Shown: positions 8,079 to 16,606, counted from the first letter of the stretch. The stretch: DNA of 22,100 nucleotides from Burkholderiaceae bacterium (GCA_025458585.1 JALOSD010000006.1:1-22100), one strand, 5' to 3'. The notes: a model not told the origin generated them from the letters alone. A program made the numbers and translations.

Positions 8079-9257
8079 GTGGCGAGCGACTACCTCTTCA
8101 CCTCGGAATCGGTCAGCGAAGGTCACCCCGACAAGGTGTCCGACCAGATCTCCGACGCCATCCTCGACGCGATCTTCAAGCAGGACCCGCGCTCGCGCGT
8201 GGCCGCCGAGACGCTTTGCAACACCGGCCTGGTGGTGCTCGCCGGCGAGATCACGACCAACGCGCACGTCGACTACATCCAGGTCGCGCGCGACACGGTC
8301 AAGCGCATCGGCTACGACAACACCGAGTACGGCATCGACTACAAGGGCTGCGCCGTGCTCGTGGCCTACGACAAGCAGAGCAACGACATCGCGCAAGGCG
8401 TCGACCACGCGAGCGACGACTACCTCAACACCGGCGCCGGCGACCAGGGCCTGATGTTCGGCTACGCCTGCGACGAGACGCCCGAGCTGATGCCCGCGCC
8501 GATCTACTACGCGCACCGCCTCGTCGAGCGCCAGGCGCAGCTGCGCAAGGACGGCCGCCTGCCCTTCCTGCGCCCCGACGCGAAGAGCCAGGTCACGCTG
8601 CGCTACGTCGACGGCAAGCCGCACTCGGTCGACACCGTCGTGCTGTCCAGCCAGCACGCGCCCGAGATGAGCCTGGGCAAGACGATGAAGCCCGAGTTCG
8701 TCGAGGCGGTGGTCGAGGAGATCATCAAGCCCGTGCTGCCGAAGGAGTGGCTCGCCAACACGCGCTACCTCGTCAACCCGACCGGGCGCTTCGTGATCGG
8801 CGGCCCGCAGGGCGACTGCGGCCTGACGGGGCGCAAGATCATCGTCGACACCTACGGCGGCGCCTGCCCGCACGGCGGCGGCGCGTTCAGCGGCAAGGAC
8901 CCGACGAAGGTCGATCGCTCGGCGGCCTACGCGGCGCGCTACGTGGCCAAGAACATCGTCGCCGCCGGGCTCGCGCGCCAGTGCCAGATCCAGGTCGCGT
9001 ACGCGATCGGGGTGGCCCGGCCGATGAACGTCACCGTCTACACCGAAGGCACCGGCAAGATCCCCGACGAGAAGATCGCGCACATCGTGCAGGAGGTGTT
9101 CGACCTGCGTCCGAAGGGCATCATCCAGATGCTCGACCTGCTGCGCCCGATCTACGAGAAGACCGCCGCCTACGGCCACTTCGGCCGCGACGAACCCGAG
9201 TTCAGCTGGGAACGCACGGACAAGGTGGACGTGCTGCGCGACCTCGCAGGCCTTTGA
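8079..9257 (+). CDS. metK: S-adenosylmethionine synthetase (methionine adenosyltransferase)
   Basis: Cytoplasmic enzyme making SAM from methionine and ATP, the entry of the methyl cycle. The 392-residue product has the family N-terminus (LFTSESVSEGHPDKVSDQISDA), the ATP-binding GAGDQGLMFGYA near residue 118, and the P-loop-like GGGAFSGKDPTKVDRS near residue 265. Translation starts at a GTG with CGGAG about 10 bases upstream; no other in-frame start fits the family N-terminus. The structured leader directly before it suggests RNA-level control by its product or a related metabolite. It converges on the HAD gene, with a shared GC-rich hairpin between them. ahcY and metF, completing much of the cycle, lie 2.4 and 5.7 kb downstream. 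Confidence 0.98.
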   Translation: MASDYLFTSESVSEGHPDKVSDQISDAILDAIFKQDPRSRVAAETLCNTGLVVLAGEITTNAHVDYIQVARDTVKRIGYDNTEYGIDYKGCAVLVAYDKQSNDIAQGVDHASDDYLNTGAGDQGLMFGYACDETPELMPAPIYYAHRLVERQAQLRKDGRLPFLRPDAKSQVTLRYVDGKPHSVDTVVLSSQHAPEMSLGKTMKPEFVEAVVEEIIKPVLPKEWLANTRYLVNPTGRFVIGGPQGDCGLTGRKIIVDTYGGACPHGGGAFSGKDPTKVDRSAAYAARYVAKNIVAAGLARQCQIQVAYAIGVARPMNVTVYTEGTGKIPDEKIAHIVQEVFDLRPKGIIQMLDLLRPIYEKTAAYGHFGRDEPEFSWERTDKVDVLRDLAGL

Positions 9258-9268
9258 AGGGCGCGGCT

Positions 9269-9291
9269 GCGGCGCGGCTCAGCCGCGCCGC
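9269..9291. terminator. GC-rich hairpin between convergent metK and HAD gene
   Basis: A perfect 11-bp inverted repeat, GCGGCGCGGCT and its complement around a single base, begins 12 bp after the metK stop and runs over the HAD stop codon at 9279-9281. No T-run follows on either side, so a bidirectional terminator is plausible but unproven; Rho-dependent ending is equally possible. Confidence 0.4.
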
Positions 9292-10085
9292 GCCGCGAGT
9301 AGCGCGGCCGCGACCTCGGCGAAGCCGCGTCCGCGCTCGCCGCGCGTGATCCACGCCGGCCACGCGCGCAGGCGGTCGGCGAAGTGCATCAGGTTGGCGA
9401 CGCCGACCGACAACGGCACGCGCTCGAACATCGGTTCGTCGTTGGTCGAGTCGCCGACGTAGGCCCAGCGTCCGGGATCGAGCAGCGCGCCGGTGACGGC
9501 CTGCACCGCCCAGCAGGCGCCGCTCCACTTCGTGTGGTCGCCGAGCCAGCCGTTGACGTGGATCGAGCTGACGGTGGCGTGCAGCCCGTGGCGTCGCATC
9601 ACGGCGACGACGGCGTCGACCTGCGCCGGCGCGAGGTGCGCGAACTCGGCGTGGTCGACCGCGATGTCGGTGAGGCGCCCGGCGCTGTCGCGTGCGAGCG
9701 TCGCGCCGGGCACCTCGGCGAGCACGGCGTCGGCGCACGCGCGCAGGCGCTCGCGGTTCGCGCGCCGCGTGGCCTCGTCCTGCGCGAAGTCGAGGCGCAC
9801 CGCGGCGCCGTCGCGGCGCAGCAGCACGCCGCCGTTCTCCGCGACGATCGCGGCCACCGGCCAGGCGCGCACGAACGGTTCGCTCCAGCCCGCGGGGCGG
9901 CCGGTGATCGCGATCACGGGCACGGCCGCGTCGGCGAGCGCGTGCAGCGCGTCGAGCGCGGGCGGGTCGACGGCGCCGTCGCGTGTGAGCGTGTCGTCGA
10001 CGTCGGTCAGCACGCCGTCGATGGTGCGCCACAGGGCGGCCGGCGCGGCGGCGAGCGGTGGCGGAGGCGAGGCTGCAGACGGCAT
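9279..10085 (-). CDS. HAD-superfamily phosphatase, class IIB
   Basis: Predicted cytoplasmic phosphatase of the Cof/mannosyl-3-phosphoglycerate phosphatase type, 268 residues. HAD motif I is TDVDDTLT, with nucleophile Asp28 and acid/base Asp30. Motif II is AITGRP near residue 58, a conserved Lys186 (DHTKWSG) fits motif III, and motif IV is GDSTNDEPMF with Asp212 and Asp216. The region between motifs II and III (about 85-180) is the size of a IIB cap. The ATG at 10085 lies close before motif I; the frame is open farther upstream but reads as low-complexity sequence. It is divergent from ppk2 (119 bp) and convergent with metK. The substrate cannot be told from sequence; a sugar phosphate is the family norm. 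Confidence 0.85.
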   Translation of the reverse strand: MPSAASPPPPLAAAPAALWRTIDGVLTDVDDTLTRDGAVDPPALDALHALADAAVPVIAITGRPAGWSEPFVRAWPVAAIVAENGGVLLRRDGAAVRLDFAQDEATRRANRERLRACADAVLAEVPGATLARDSAGRLTDIAVDHAEFAHLAPAQVDAVVAVMRRHGLHATVSSIHVNGWLGDHTKWSGACWAVQAVTGALLDPGRWAYVGDSTNDEPMFERVPLSVGVANLMHFADRLRAWPAWITRGERGRGFAEVAAALLAARRG

Positions 10086-10136
10086 CGCGGCAGTCTCCCA
10101 CGCCGGGCGCGCGCGACCTGCGCGCCGCTTGACGCA

Positions 10137-10159
10137 CCTCAACGCCGGGCGGCGTGAGG
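10137..10159. other. Hairpin in the HAD/ppk2 divergent region
   Basis: CCTCAACGCC and GGCGTGAGG form a 9-bp stem with one bulged A around the loop GGGC. It is in the 119-bp gap between the HAD start and ppk2, 45 bp before the ppk2 ATG. A TTGACG at 10129-10134 just before it could be a -35 box, but no good -10 is spaced to it. It could be an operator or a leader hairpin; no role is shown. Confidence 0.3.
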
Positions 10160-10204
10160 CGCGCATGATGAAAAGCCTACACCGATCGCTCCGACGAGGT
10201 TTCG

Positions 10205-11401
10205 ATGGCTCTCGACCGCTCCAAAGCCCAGCCGCCTGCCAGCCCCGCAGCGCCCGCGCGCGCAGCCGCGCTGCCGCGCCGCCGCCGCGCCGGGCCGCGC
10301 CCGGTCGAGTCGGGCGACACGCTCGCCCATCCCGGTGCGCGCAGCGCCGAGGCCGAACGCGTCGCACGGCGCGCGAGCACGACGGAGACGGTGCAGGGCC
10401 TCGTGCTCGCCGACCTGCTCGCGCACCCGCCCGCGGGCCAGGCCGCAAGCGAGACGCTGCACCAGCTGCAGGCGCTGATCGCCGGCGCGTCGCCCGACGA
10501 GGTCAAGGCGTTGCGGCGCACGCTGTTCCGCCGTGACGAGCCCGAGTCCGGCGTTCCCGCCGTCGACCCCGACACCGAGCTCGCCCCTGGCTGGCGCGAA
10601 GGCGGCTACCCGTACAAGAACCTGCTGTCGCGCAAGAACTACGAGAAGCAGAAGTACCGCCTGCAGGTCGAGTTGCTGAAGCTGCAGGCCTGGGTCAAGG
10701 AGACGGGGCAGCGCGTCGTCATCCTGTTCGAGGGCCGCGACGCCGCGGGCAAGGGCGGCACGATCAAGCGTTTCATGGAGCACCTCAACCCGCGCGGCGC
10801 ACGCGTCGTCGCGCTCGAGAAACCGAGCGAGCTCGAGCGCGGCCAGTGGTACTTCCAGCGCTACATCCAGCACCTGCCCACCGCCGGCGAGATCGTGCTG
10901 TTCGACCGCAGCTGGTACAACCGCGCCGGCGTCGAGCGCGTGATGGGCTTCTGCAGCGACGCCGAGTACGACGAGTTCCTGCGCCAGTGCCCCGAATTCG
11001 AACGCCACCTCGTGCGCTCGGGCGTGCGCCTGTTCAAGTTCTGGTTCTCGGTCAGCCGCGACGAGCAGCGCCGCCGCTTCAAGGAGCGCAAGGTGCATCC
11101 GCTCAAGCAGTGGAAGCTGTCGCCCATCGACATGGCCAGCCTCGACAAGTGGGACGACTACACGCGCGCCAAGGAGGCGATGTTCCTGCACTGCGACACC
11201 TCCGACGCGCCGTGGACCGTGATCAAGTCGGACTGCAAGAAGCGCGCACGGCTGAACGCGATGCGCTACGTGCTGCACCGCCTGCCCTACACGAGCAGGG
11301 ACCTGTCGACGATCGGCCCGGTCGACCCGCTGGTCGTCGGCAGGCCGTCGCTCGTGCCGAGCGTCAGCGACGACCTGCTGGCCAGCGCCGGTGTCGGCTG
11401 A
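10205..11401 (+). CDS. ppk2: Polyphosphate kinase 2
   Basis: PPK2-family kinase transferring phosphate between polyphosphate and nucleotides. Most members favour NDP or NMP phosphorylation from polyphosphate, so it would act in energy and phosphate storage. The product has 398 residues. The catalytic domain covers about residues 130-375: GYPYKNLLSRKNYEKQKYRL at its start, Walker A GRDAAGKGG (177-185), Walker B/lid-associated FDRSWYNRAGVE (233-244), and KWDDYTRAKEAM near residue 318. It appears to be a single-domain protein. The first 130 residues are an Ala/Arg/Pro-rich extension, then a helical stretch (about 60-110), longer than in many homologues. A GAGGT ribosome site lies 5 bases before the ATG. 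It is not obviously tied to the methyl-cycle genes around it. Subclass and nucleotide preference are unresolved. Confidence 0.93.
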   Translation: MALDRSKAQPPASPAAPARAAALPRRRRAGPRPVESGDTLAHPGARSAEAERVARRASTTETVQGLVLADLLAHPPAGQAASETLHQLQALIAGASPDEVKALRRTLFRRDEPESGVPAVDPDTELAPGWREGGYPYKNLLSRKNYEKQKYRLQVELLKLQAWVKETGQRVVILFEGRDAAGKGGTIKRFMEHLNPRGARVVALEKPSELERGQWYFQRYIQHLPTAGEIVLFDRSWYNRAGVERVMGFCSDAEYDEFLRQCPEFERHLVRSGVRLFKFWFSVSRDEQRRRFKERKVHPLKQWKLSPIDMASLDKWDDYTRAKEAMFLHCDTSDAPWTVIKSDCKKRARLNAMRYVLHRLPYTSRDLSTIGPVDPLVVGRPSLVPSVSDDLLASAGVG

Positions 11402-11468
11402 AGCCGGGCTGCGCGTGCACGATGCCCGCGCCGCGCCGGCGAGGGGCCGAGCGGGCGCGCGCCGTCGC

Positions 11469-11477
11469 TGCTAGACT
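11469..11477 (+). promoter_or_regulatory. Extended -10 promoter before the SAH riboswitch
   Basis: TGC-TAGACT has the TGn extension and four of six -10 consensus bases. It would start transcription near 11484, four bases before the first riboswitch helix. No -35 is apparent. Upstream in the same 253-bp gap, GCCCGC (11424-11429) and GCGGGC (11451-11456) could pair as a weak ppk2 terminator. Confidence 0.5.
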
Positions 11478-11487
11478 TCGGGCCGTT

Positions 11488-11573
11488 CCGAGGAGCGTTG
11501 CAAGGCCCGCCGCGTCGCCACGACGGCGCAGCGGCCCCAGGCTCGGATTCCCATATTGCAACGGCGCTCACCT
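11488..11573 (+). ncRNA. S-adenosylhomocysteine (SAH) riboswitch
   Basis: This element senses SAH and turns on its disposal. P1 is CCGAG (11488-11492) with CTCGG (11542-11546). Directly after the 5' strand comes GAGCGTTGC; its GAGCG (11493-11497) pairs with CGCTC (11565-11569) to form the pseudoknot. Between the P1 strands a long GC hairpin (GGCC 11504-11507 with 11533-11536, and CGTCG 11513-11517 with CGACG 11521-11525) fits the variable helix. CCCCAGGCTCGG and AACGGCGCTCACC are the conserved segments of the class. It sits 82 bases before the ahcY start, the typical site in beta- and gammaproteobacteria. Rfam scoring was not done, but helices and conserved blocks all match. Confidence 0.88.
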
Positions 11574-11654
11574 GCAGCGATCGCGCGCGGGTGGGCCACA
11601 TGGTTCTCGCGTGACGTCGGTGCGGGCTTTCGCCACCGTCAGGAGTCACCACGC

Positions 11655-13088
<1,434 letters not shown>

Positions 13089-13090
13089 CG

Positions 13091-13164
13091 ACCCCCCCGA
13101 AGCGCCTGCGGCGCCTCCCCCCAGGGGGCGCCGCCAGCGGACCGGCCAAGCCGGATCCGCGGCG
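13091..13164 (+). repeat. Dispersed multi-hairpin intergenic repeat, copy 1
   Basis: 74-bp element starting 2 bp after the ahcY stop. It contains three consecutive hairpins: GCGCC-TGC-GGCGC; a C-run facing a G-run (CCCCC..GGGGG); and GCGGACCGGC-CAA-GCCGGATCCGC with one bulged T. A second copy is at 20399-20472 in the same orientation. Over the last 44 bases they differ at only three positions, two of them in the third hairpin's loop. The pattern resembles REP-type intergenic elements and may also act as a transcript end. Downstream, up to the panE ribosome site at 13243, nothing further is recognised except a GGGATCCC palindrome. Confidence 0.8.
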
Positions 13165-13256
13165 TCTGCCGGGAGGACGCTGATCCATGCGGCACGGGCG
13201 ACGCCAGCCCGAGGGATCCCTGAGGTGACGCGGGACCGTGCCAGGAGGAGAGCGGG

Positions 13257-14186
13257 ATGAGGATCGTGATCGTCGGCGCGGGCGGGGTGGGCGGCTACTT
13301 CGGCGCCCGGCTGCTCGCCGCCGGGCAGCCGGTGACCTTCGTCGCGCGCGGGCGCCATGGCCAGGCGCTGCGCGAGCAGGGTCTGCGGGTCACGAGCCCG
13401 CTGGGTGACCTGCACGTGCCGCAGGTCGACGTGGTCGAGCCGGGCGCAGCAGCCGCGCCCGCCGACCTGATCGTCTTCACCGTCAAGCTGCCCGACGCCG
13501 AGGCGGCGGCGGCCATGCTGCCGCCGCTGATGCATCCCGGCACCGTGGTGCTGCCGTTCCAGAACGGCGTCGACGTTGCCGAGGTGCTCGCGCGCCACGT
13601 CGGCGCGGCGGCGGTCGCGCTCGGCGTCGCCTACATCGCCGCCCATGTGGCCGCGCCCGGCGTGATCGCGCACGGCGGCAGCTTCGCGCGGCTGCGCTTC
13701 GGCGCGCTGCAGCCGGCGCAGGAGCCGGTGCTGCGCGACTTCCTCGCCGCGTGCAAGCGCGCCGGGATCGACGCCGGCATCTCCGACGACATCCGCCGCA
13801 CGGTGTGGGAGAAGTTCGTCTTCCTCGTCGGGCTGAGCGGGCTGACGGCGCTGACGCGCTTGCCGATCGGCGTCACGCGCGCCGACCCCGAGCTGCGCCG
13901 CCTGCTGCGCGACGTCATCGGCGAGACCTGGGCGCTCGCCCGTGTCGAAGGGGTCGCGCTCGCGGACGACTTCGTCGACCGGCAGATGGGCGTCGTCGAC
14001 GCGCTGCCGGCGGGCATGAAGGCGTCGATGCTGCACGACCTCGAGGCGGGCCGCCCGCTCGAGCTGCCGTGGCTCGCGGCCGCCGTCGTGCGCCGCAGCG
14101 AGGCGCGCGGCCTCGCGGCGCCGGCGAACCGCTTCGTCGCGGCCGCCCTCGGCCCCTACGCTCACGGCCGCCCGGCGGCCGCCTGA
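13257..14186 (+). CDS. panE: 2-dehydropantoate 2-reductase (ketopantoate reductase family)
   Basis: NADPH-dependent reductase converting 2-dehydropantoate to pantoate in pantothenate/CoA synthesis, 309 residues, the usual length. The N-terminal Rossmann motif is GAGGVGGYFGARL (residues 7-19). FQNGVD near residue 100 is the family motif containing the conserved Asn. VWEKFVFLVGLSGLTALTR near residue 183 carries the conserved Lys of the active site, and the C-terminal helical domain has PAGMKASMLHDLEAGRPLEL. A strong AGGAGGAG ribosome site (13243-13250) precedes the ATG. It follows ahcY after a 168-bp gap holding the repeat, and tlyA comes 13 bp later. Paralogues of this family with other 2-oxoacid substrates are common in Burkholderiales, so the substrate is less certain than the fold. 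Confidence 0.87.
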   Translation: MRIVIVGAGGVGGYFGARLLAAGQPVTFVARGRHGQALREQGLRVTSPLGDLHVPQVDVVEPGAAAAPADLIVFTVKLPDAEAAAAMLPPLMHPGTVVLPFQNGVDVAEVLARHVGAAAVALGVAYIAAHVAAPGVIAHGGSFARLRFGALQPAQEPVLRDFLAACKRAGIDAGISDDIRRTVWEKFVFLVGLSGLTALTRLPIGVTRADPELRRLLRDVIGETWALARVEGVALADDFVDRQMGVVDALPAGMKASMLHDLEAGRPLELPWLAAAVVRRSEARGLAAPANRFVAAALGPYAHGRPAAA

Positions 14187-14199
14187 CGACGCACCGCGC

Positions 14200-14967
14200 A
14201 TGCGCGCCGACCGGCTGCTGGTCTCGCAGGGCCTCGCGCCCACGCGCTCGGCGGCGCAGCGCCTGATCGCCAGCGGTGCCGTGCGCTGGCGCGGCCCGTC
14301 GGGCTGGACGGCGCCGCGCAAGGCCGGCGACGAGCTGCCCGAGGGCTGCGAGGTGCAGCTCGTCGACGACGCCGAGCTGCGCTGGGTGTCGCGCGGCGGG
14401 TTGAAGCTCGATGGCGCGCTCGTGGCCACCGGCCTCGACGTGCGCGGCAGCACGTGCCTCGACGTCGGCCAGAGCACCGGCGGCTTCACCGACGTGCTGC
14501 TCGCGCGCGGCGCGGCGCTCGTCGTCGGCGTCGACGTCGGCCACGGCCAGCTGCACCCGCGGCTGCAGGCCGACGAGCGGGTGCGCGCGTTCGAGGGCGT
14601 CAACGCGCGTTCGCTCGACGCTGGCGTGCTCGGCGACGCGATGCCGCCGCAGGGCTTCGACCTCGTCACCGGCGACCTGTCGTTCATCTCGCTGACGCTC
14701 GTGCTGCCGGCCCTGGCGCCGCTGGTGGCGCCGGGCGGGGACCTGCTGCTGCTCGTCAAGCCGCAGTTCGAGCTGCAGCCGGCGCAGCTCGGCAAGGGCG
14801 GGCTCGTGAAGGACCCCGCGTTGCACGCGACGGTGCGCGAGCGCGTCGAGGCGGCGTGCCACGACGCCGGCCTTGTCGTGCAGCGCTGGCTCGAGAGCCC
14901 GGTGCGCGGCGGTGACGGCAACGTCGAATGGTTCGTGTGGGCGCGGCCCGCACGCGAAGGGAGTTGA
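14200..14967 (+). CDS. tlyA: TlyA-family RNA 2'-O-methyltransferase (hemolysin A-like)
   Basis: Predicted rRNA 2'-O-methyltransferase using SAM, 255 residues. Residues 1-60 are an S4 RNA-binding domain (RADRLLVSQGLAPTRSAAQRLIASGAV). From about residue 65 there is an FtsJ/RrmJ-like methyltransferase: SRGGLKL, then motif I as LDVGQSTGGFTDVLL (87-101), VGVDVGHGQLHP (109-120), and the GDLSFISL segment. Mycobacterial TlyA methylates 16S and 23S rRNA; the family name 'hemolysin' is historical. It lies 13 bp after panE, and its stop is one base before the metF ATG (TGA-G-ATG), so tlyA and metF are probably translationally coupled. A tlyA-metF pair is a recurrent Burkholderiales arrangement. Confidence 0.92.
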   Translation: MRADRLLVSQGLAPTRSAAQRLIASGAVRWRGPSGWTAPRKAGDELPEGCEVQLVDDAELRWVSRGGLKLDGALVATGLDVRGSTCLDVGQSTGGFTDVLLARGAALVVGVDVGHGQLHPRLQADERVRAFEGVNARSLDAGVLGDAMPPQGFDLVTGDLSFISLTLVLPALAPLVAPGGDLLLLVKPQFELQPAQLGKGGLVKDPALHATVRERVEAACHDAGLVVQRWLESPVRGGDGNVEWFVWARPAREGS

Positions 14968-14968
14968 G

Positions 14969-15823
14969 ATGAGTGCGAACCGGGTGCCGCTGAGCTTCGA
15001 GTTCTTCCCGCCGAAGACGCCCGAGGGCGTCGTCAAGCTCGCCGACGCGCGGCGCCAGCTCTACGCGCTGCGCCCCGAGTTCTGCTCGGTGACCTACGGC
15101 GCCGGCGGCTCGACGCAGGAAGGCACGCTGCAGACCGTGCGCGACATCCTCGCCGAAGGCGTCGACGCGGCGCCGCACTTCAGCTGCATCGGCGCGACGC
15201 GCGCGTCGATCGCCGACAAGCTCGCGCAGTTCGAGGCCGCGGGCATCCGCCGCCTCGTCGCGTTGCGCGGCGACCTGCCGAGCGGCTTCGGCGCCGGCGC
15301 GCTCGGCGAGTTCCGCTACGCGTCCGATCTCGTCGCCTTCGTCCGCGAGACCACCGGCGAGCGCTTCCACGTCGAGGTGGGCGCCTACCCCGAGATGCAC
15401 CCGCAGGCGCGCACGCCGGCCGACGACCTGAAGGCCTTCGCGACCAAGGTGCGCGCCGGTGCGAACGCGGCGATCACGCAGATGTTCTTCAACAGCGACG
15501 CCTACTTCCGCTTCGTCGACGAGGCGTACGCGCTCGGCGTCGGGATCCCGATCGTGCCCGGCATCATGCCGATCACGAACGCGAGCGGGATCATCCGCTT
15601 CGCCGACAACTGCGGCACCGAGATCCCGCGCTGGATCCGGCTGCGGCTGCAGGGCTTCGGCGACGACGTCGAGTCAATCCGCGCCTTCGGGCTCGACGTC
15701 GTCACCGACCTCGTCGATCAGCTCACCACCGCCGGCGTGCCGGGGCTGCACTTCTACACGATGAACCAGGCCGCGCCGACGCTCGAGATCTGCCGCCGGC
15801 TCGGGTTCGCGCCGGCCGCCTGA
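14969..15823 (+). CDS. metF: Methylenetetrahydrofolate reductase
   Basis: FAD-dependent reductase making 5-methyl-THF, the methyl donor for homocysteine remethylation. The product has 284 residues, in the bacterial range. The N-terminus LSFEFFPPKTPEG carries the catalytic-type Glu11, equivalent to Glu28 of E. coli MetF. SVTYGAGGSTQEGT (near residue 38), the LRGD segment (near residue 96), AITQMFFNSDAYFRF (near 169) and PGIMPITN (near 194) are FAD- and folate-site motifs of the family. The ATG at 14969 follows a GAAGGGAG ribosome site inside the end of tlyA. The frame is open for 32 codons more upstream, but within tlyA. It probably shares transcripts with panE and tlyA; whether the SAH riboswitch reaches it depends on read-through of the repeat. 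Confidence 0.96.
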   Translation: MSANRVPLSFEFFPPKTPEGVVKLADARRQLYALRPEFCSVTYGAGGSTQEGTLQTVRDILAEGVDAAPHFSCIGATRASIADKLAQFEAAGIRRLVALRGDLPSGFGAGALGEFRYASDLVAFVRETTGERFHVEVGAYPEMHPQARTPADDLKAFATKVRAGANAAITQMFFNSDAYFRFVDEAYALGVGIPIVPGIMPITNASGIIRFADNCGTEIPRWIRLRLQGFGDDVESIRAFGLDVVTDLVDQLTTAGVPGLHFYTMNQAAPTLEICRRLGFAPAA

Positions 15824-15871
15824 CGCCGCCTGACGCCGCCGGGCGGCGCCGTCGCGGGCGAGCAACATCCG

Positions 15872-15894
15872 CCGGCGCGGTGCCGCGCCGGTTT
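15872..15894 (+). terminator. Likely terminator after metF
   Basis: A perfect 9-bp stem, CCGGCGCGG and CCGCGCCGG around TG (15872-15891), is followed directly by TTT. It is 48 bp past the metF stop and fits an intrinsic terminator with a short U-tract. Just upstream, TGACGCCGCC is tandemly duplicated (15821-15840), the first copy containing the stop codon. Confidence 0.5.
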
Positions 15895-15907
15895 GCCGCA
15901 GCGCAAA
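15892..15907. promoter_or_regulatory. Inverted repeat upstream of the OmpW-like gene
   Basis: TTTGC-N6-GCAAA lies 76 bp before the OmpW-like ATG. Some ompW genes are under FNR-type control, but this dyad lacks the TTGAT/ATCAA half-sites, so the regulator is unknown. Confidence 0.25.
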
Positions 15908-15982
15908 AACGACCCTCGTGGGACGACGTCCAATCCACCGAAGGCCATGTGGCCGTCAACGCACCGGAAGGAGGACTCCACG

Positions 15983-16591
15983 ATGCTTCGTCGCCTGACC
16001 ACCACCGCCGCCGCCGCCCTTGCGGCCGTCACGGCGCTCTCGCTCGCACCCGCCACCACGTACGCGCAGGACACCGGCAACTGGGTCGTGCGCGCCCGCG
16101 CGCTGTACCTCGACTCGTCGAACGACGACTCGACCGGCCTCGACCTCAGCGTCAACAACAAGTGGTTCCCGGAGGTCGACATCTCGTACTTCATGACGCC
16201 GAACTGGGCGCTCGAGTTGATCCTGACCTATCCGCAGGAACACGACGTGAGCGCCGGCGGCACGAAGATCGGCACGCTGAAGCAGCTGCCGCCGACGCTG
16301 ACGCTGCAGTACCACTTCACCGGCATGCCGGTGCGGCCGTACCTCGGCGCGGGCATCAACTACACGCGCTTCTCGAGCGTCAATCTGCCCGCCGGCGTCA
16401 CGATCGACAGCAGCAGCTGGGGTTTCGCGCTCAACGCCGGTCTCGACTACCCGATCGGCAACGGCTGGCTGCTCAACGTCGACGTCAAGAAGGTGCAGAT
16501 CGGCACGACGGTGAAGGCCGGTGGAGCGACCCTTGGCGACTTCGACGTCGATCCGTGGCTGTTCAGCGTCGGCGTCGGCTACCGCTTCTGA
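15983..16591 (+). CDS. OmpW-family outer membrane beta-barrel protein
   Basis: Predicted small eight-stranded outer membrane barrel, 202 residues. The Sec signal peptide is clear: MLRR, a hydrophobic Ala/Leu core, and cleavage after TTYA near residue 28. The mature part alternates polar and aromatic or hydrophobic residues in strand-like fashion (WVVRARALYL, ALELILTYP, LTLQYHF, RPYLGAGINYTRF, GLDYPIGNGWLLNVDVKK). It ends in the BAM-recognised YRF, with C-terminal Phe. The PPTLTLQYHF and RPYLGAGINYT segments are typical of OmpW. The ATG at 15983 follows a GGAAGGAGG ribosome site; an upstream extension would bury the signal peptide. OmpW proteins are linked to small hydrophobic molecule passage and stress responses; no substrate can be inferred here. 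It converges on the cyclo-ligase gene with a 15-bp gap. Confidence 0.9.
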   Translation: MLRRLTTTAAAALAAVTALSLAPATTYAQDTGNWVVRARALYLDSSNDDSTGLDLSVNNKWFPEVDISYFMTPNWALELILTYPQEHDVSAGGTKIGTLKQLPPTLTLQYHFTGMPVRPYLGAGINYTRFSSVNLPAGVTIDSSSWGFALNAGLDYPIGNGWLLNVDVKKVQIGTTVKAGGATLGDFDVDPWLFSVGVGYRF

Positions 16592-16606
16592 CGCCGACCG
16601 AGGCCT

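Noticed and set aside
15821..15840. Tandem TGACGCCGCC duplication at the metF stop
   Set aside because: Two 10-bp copies in GCC-rich DNA are readily explained by slippage; no further copies or function are visible.
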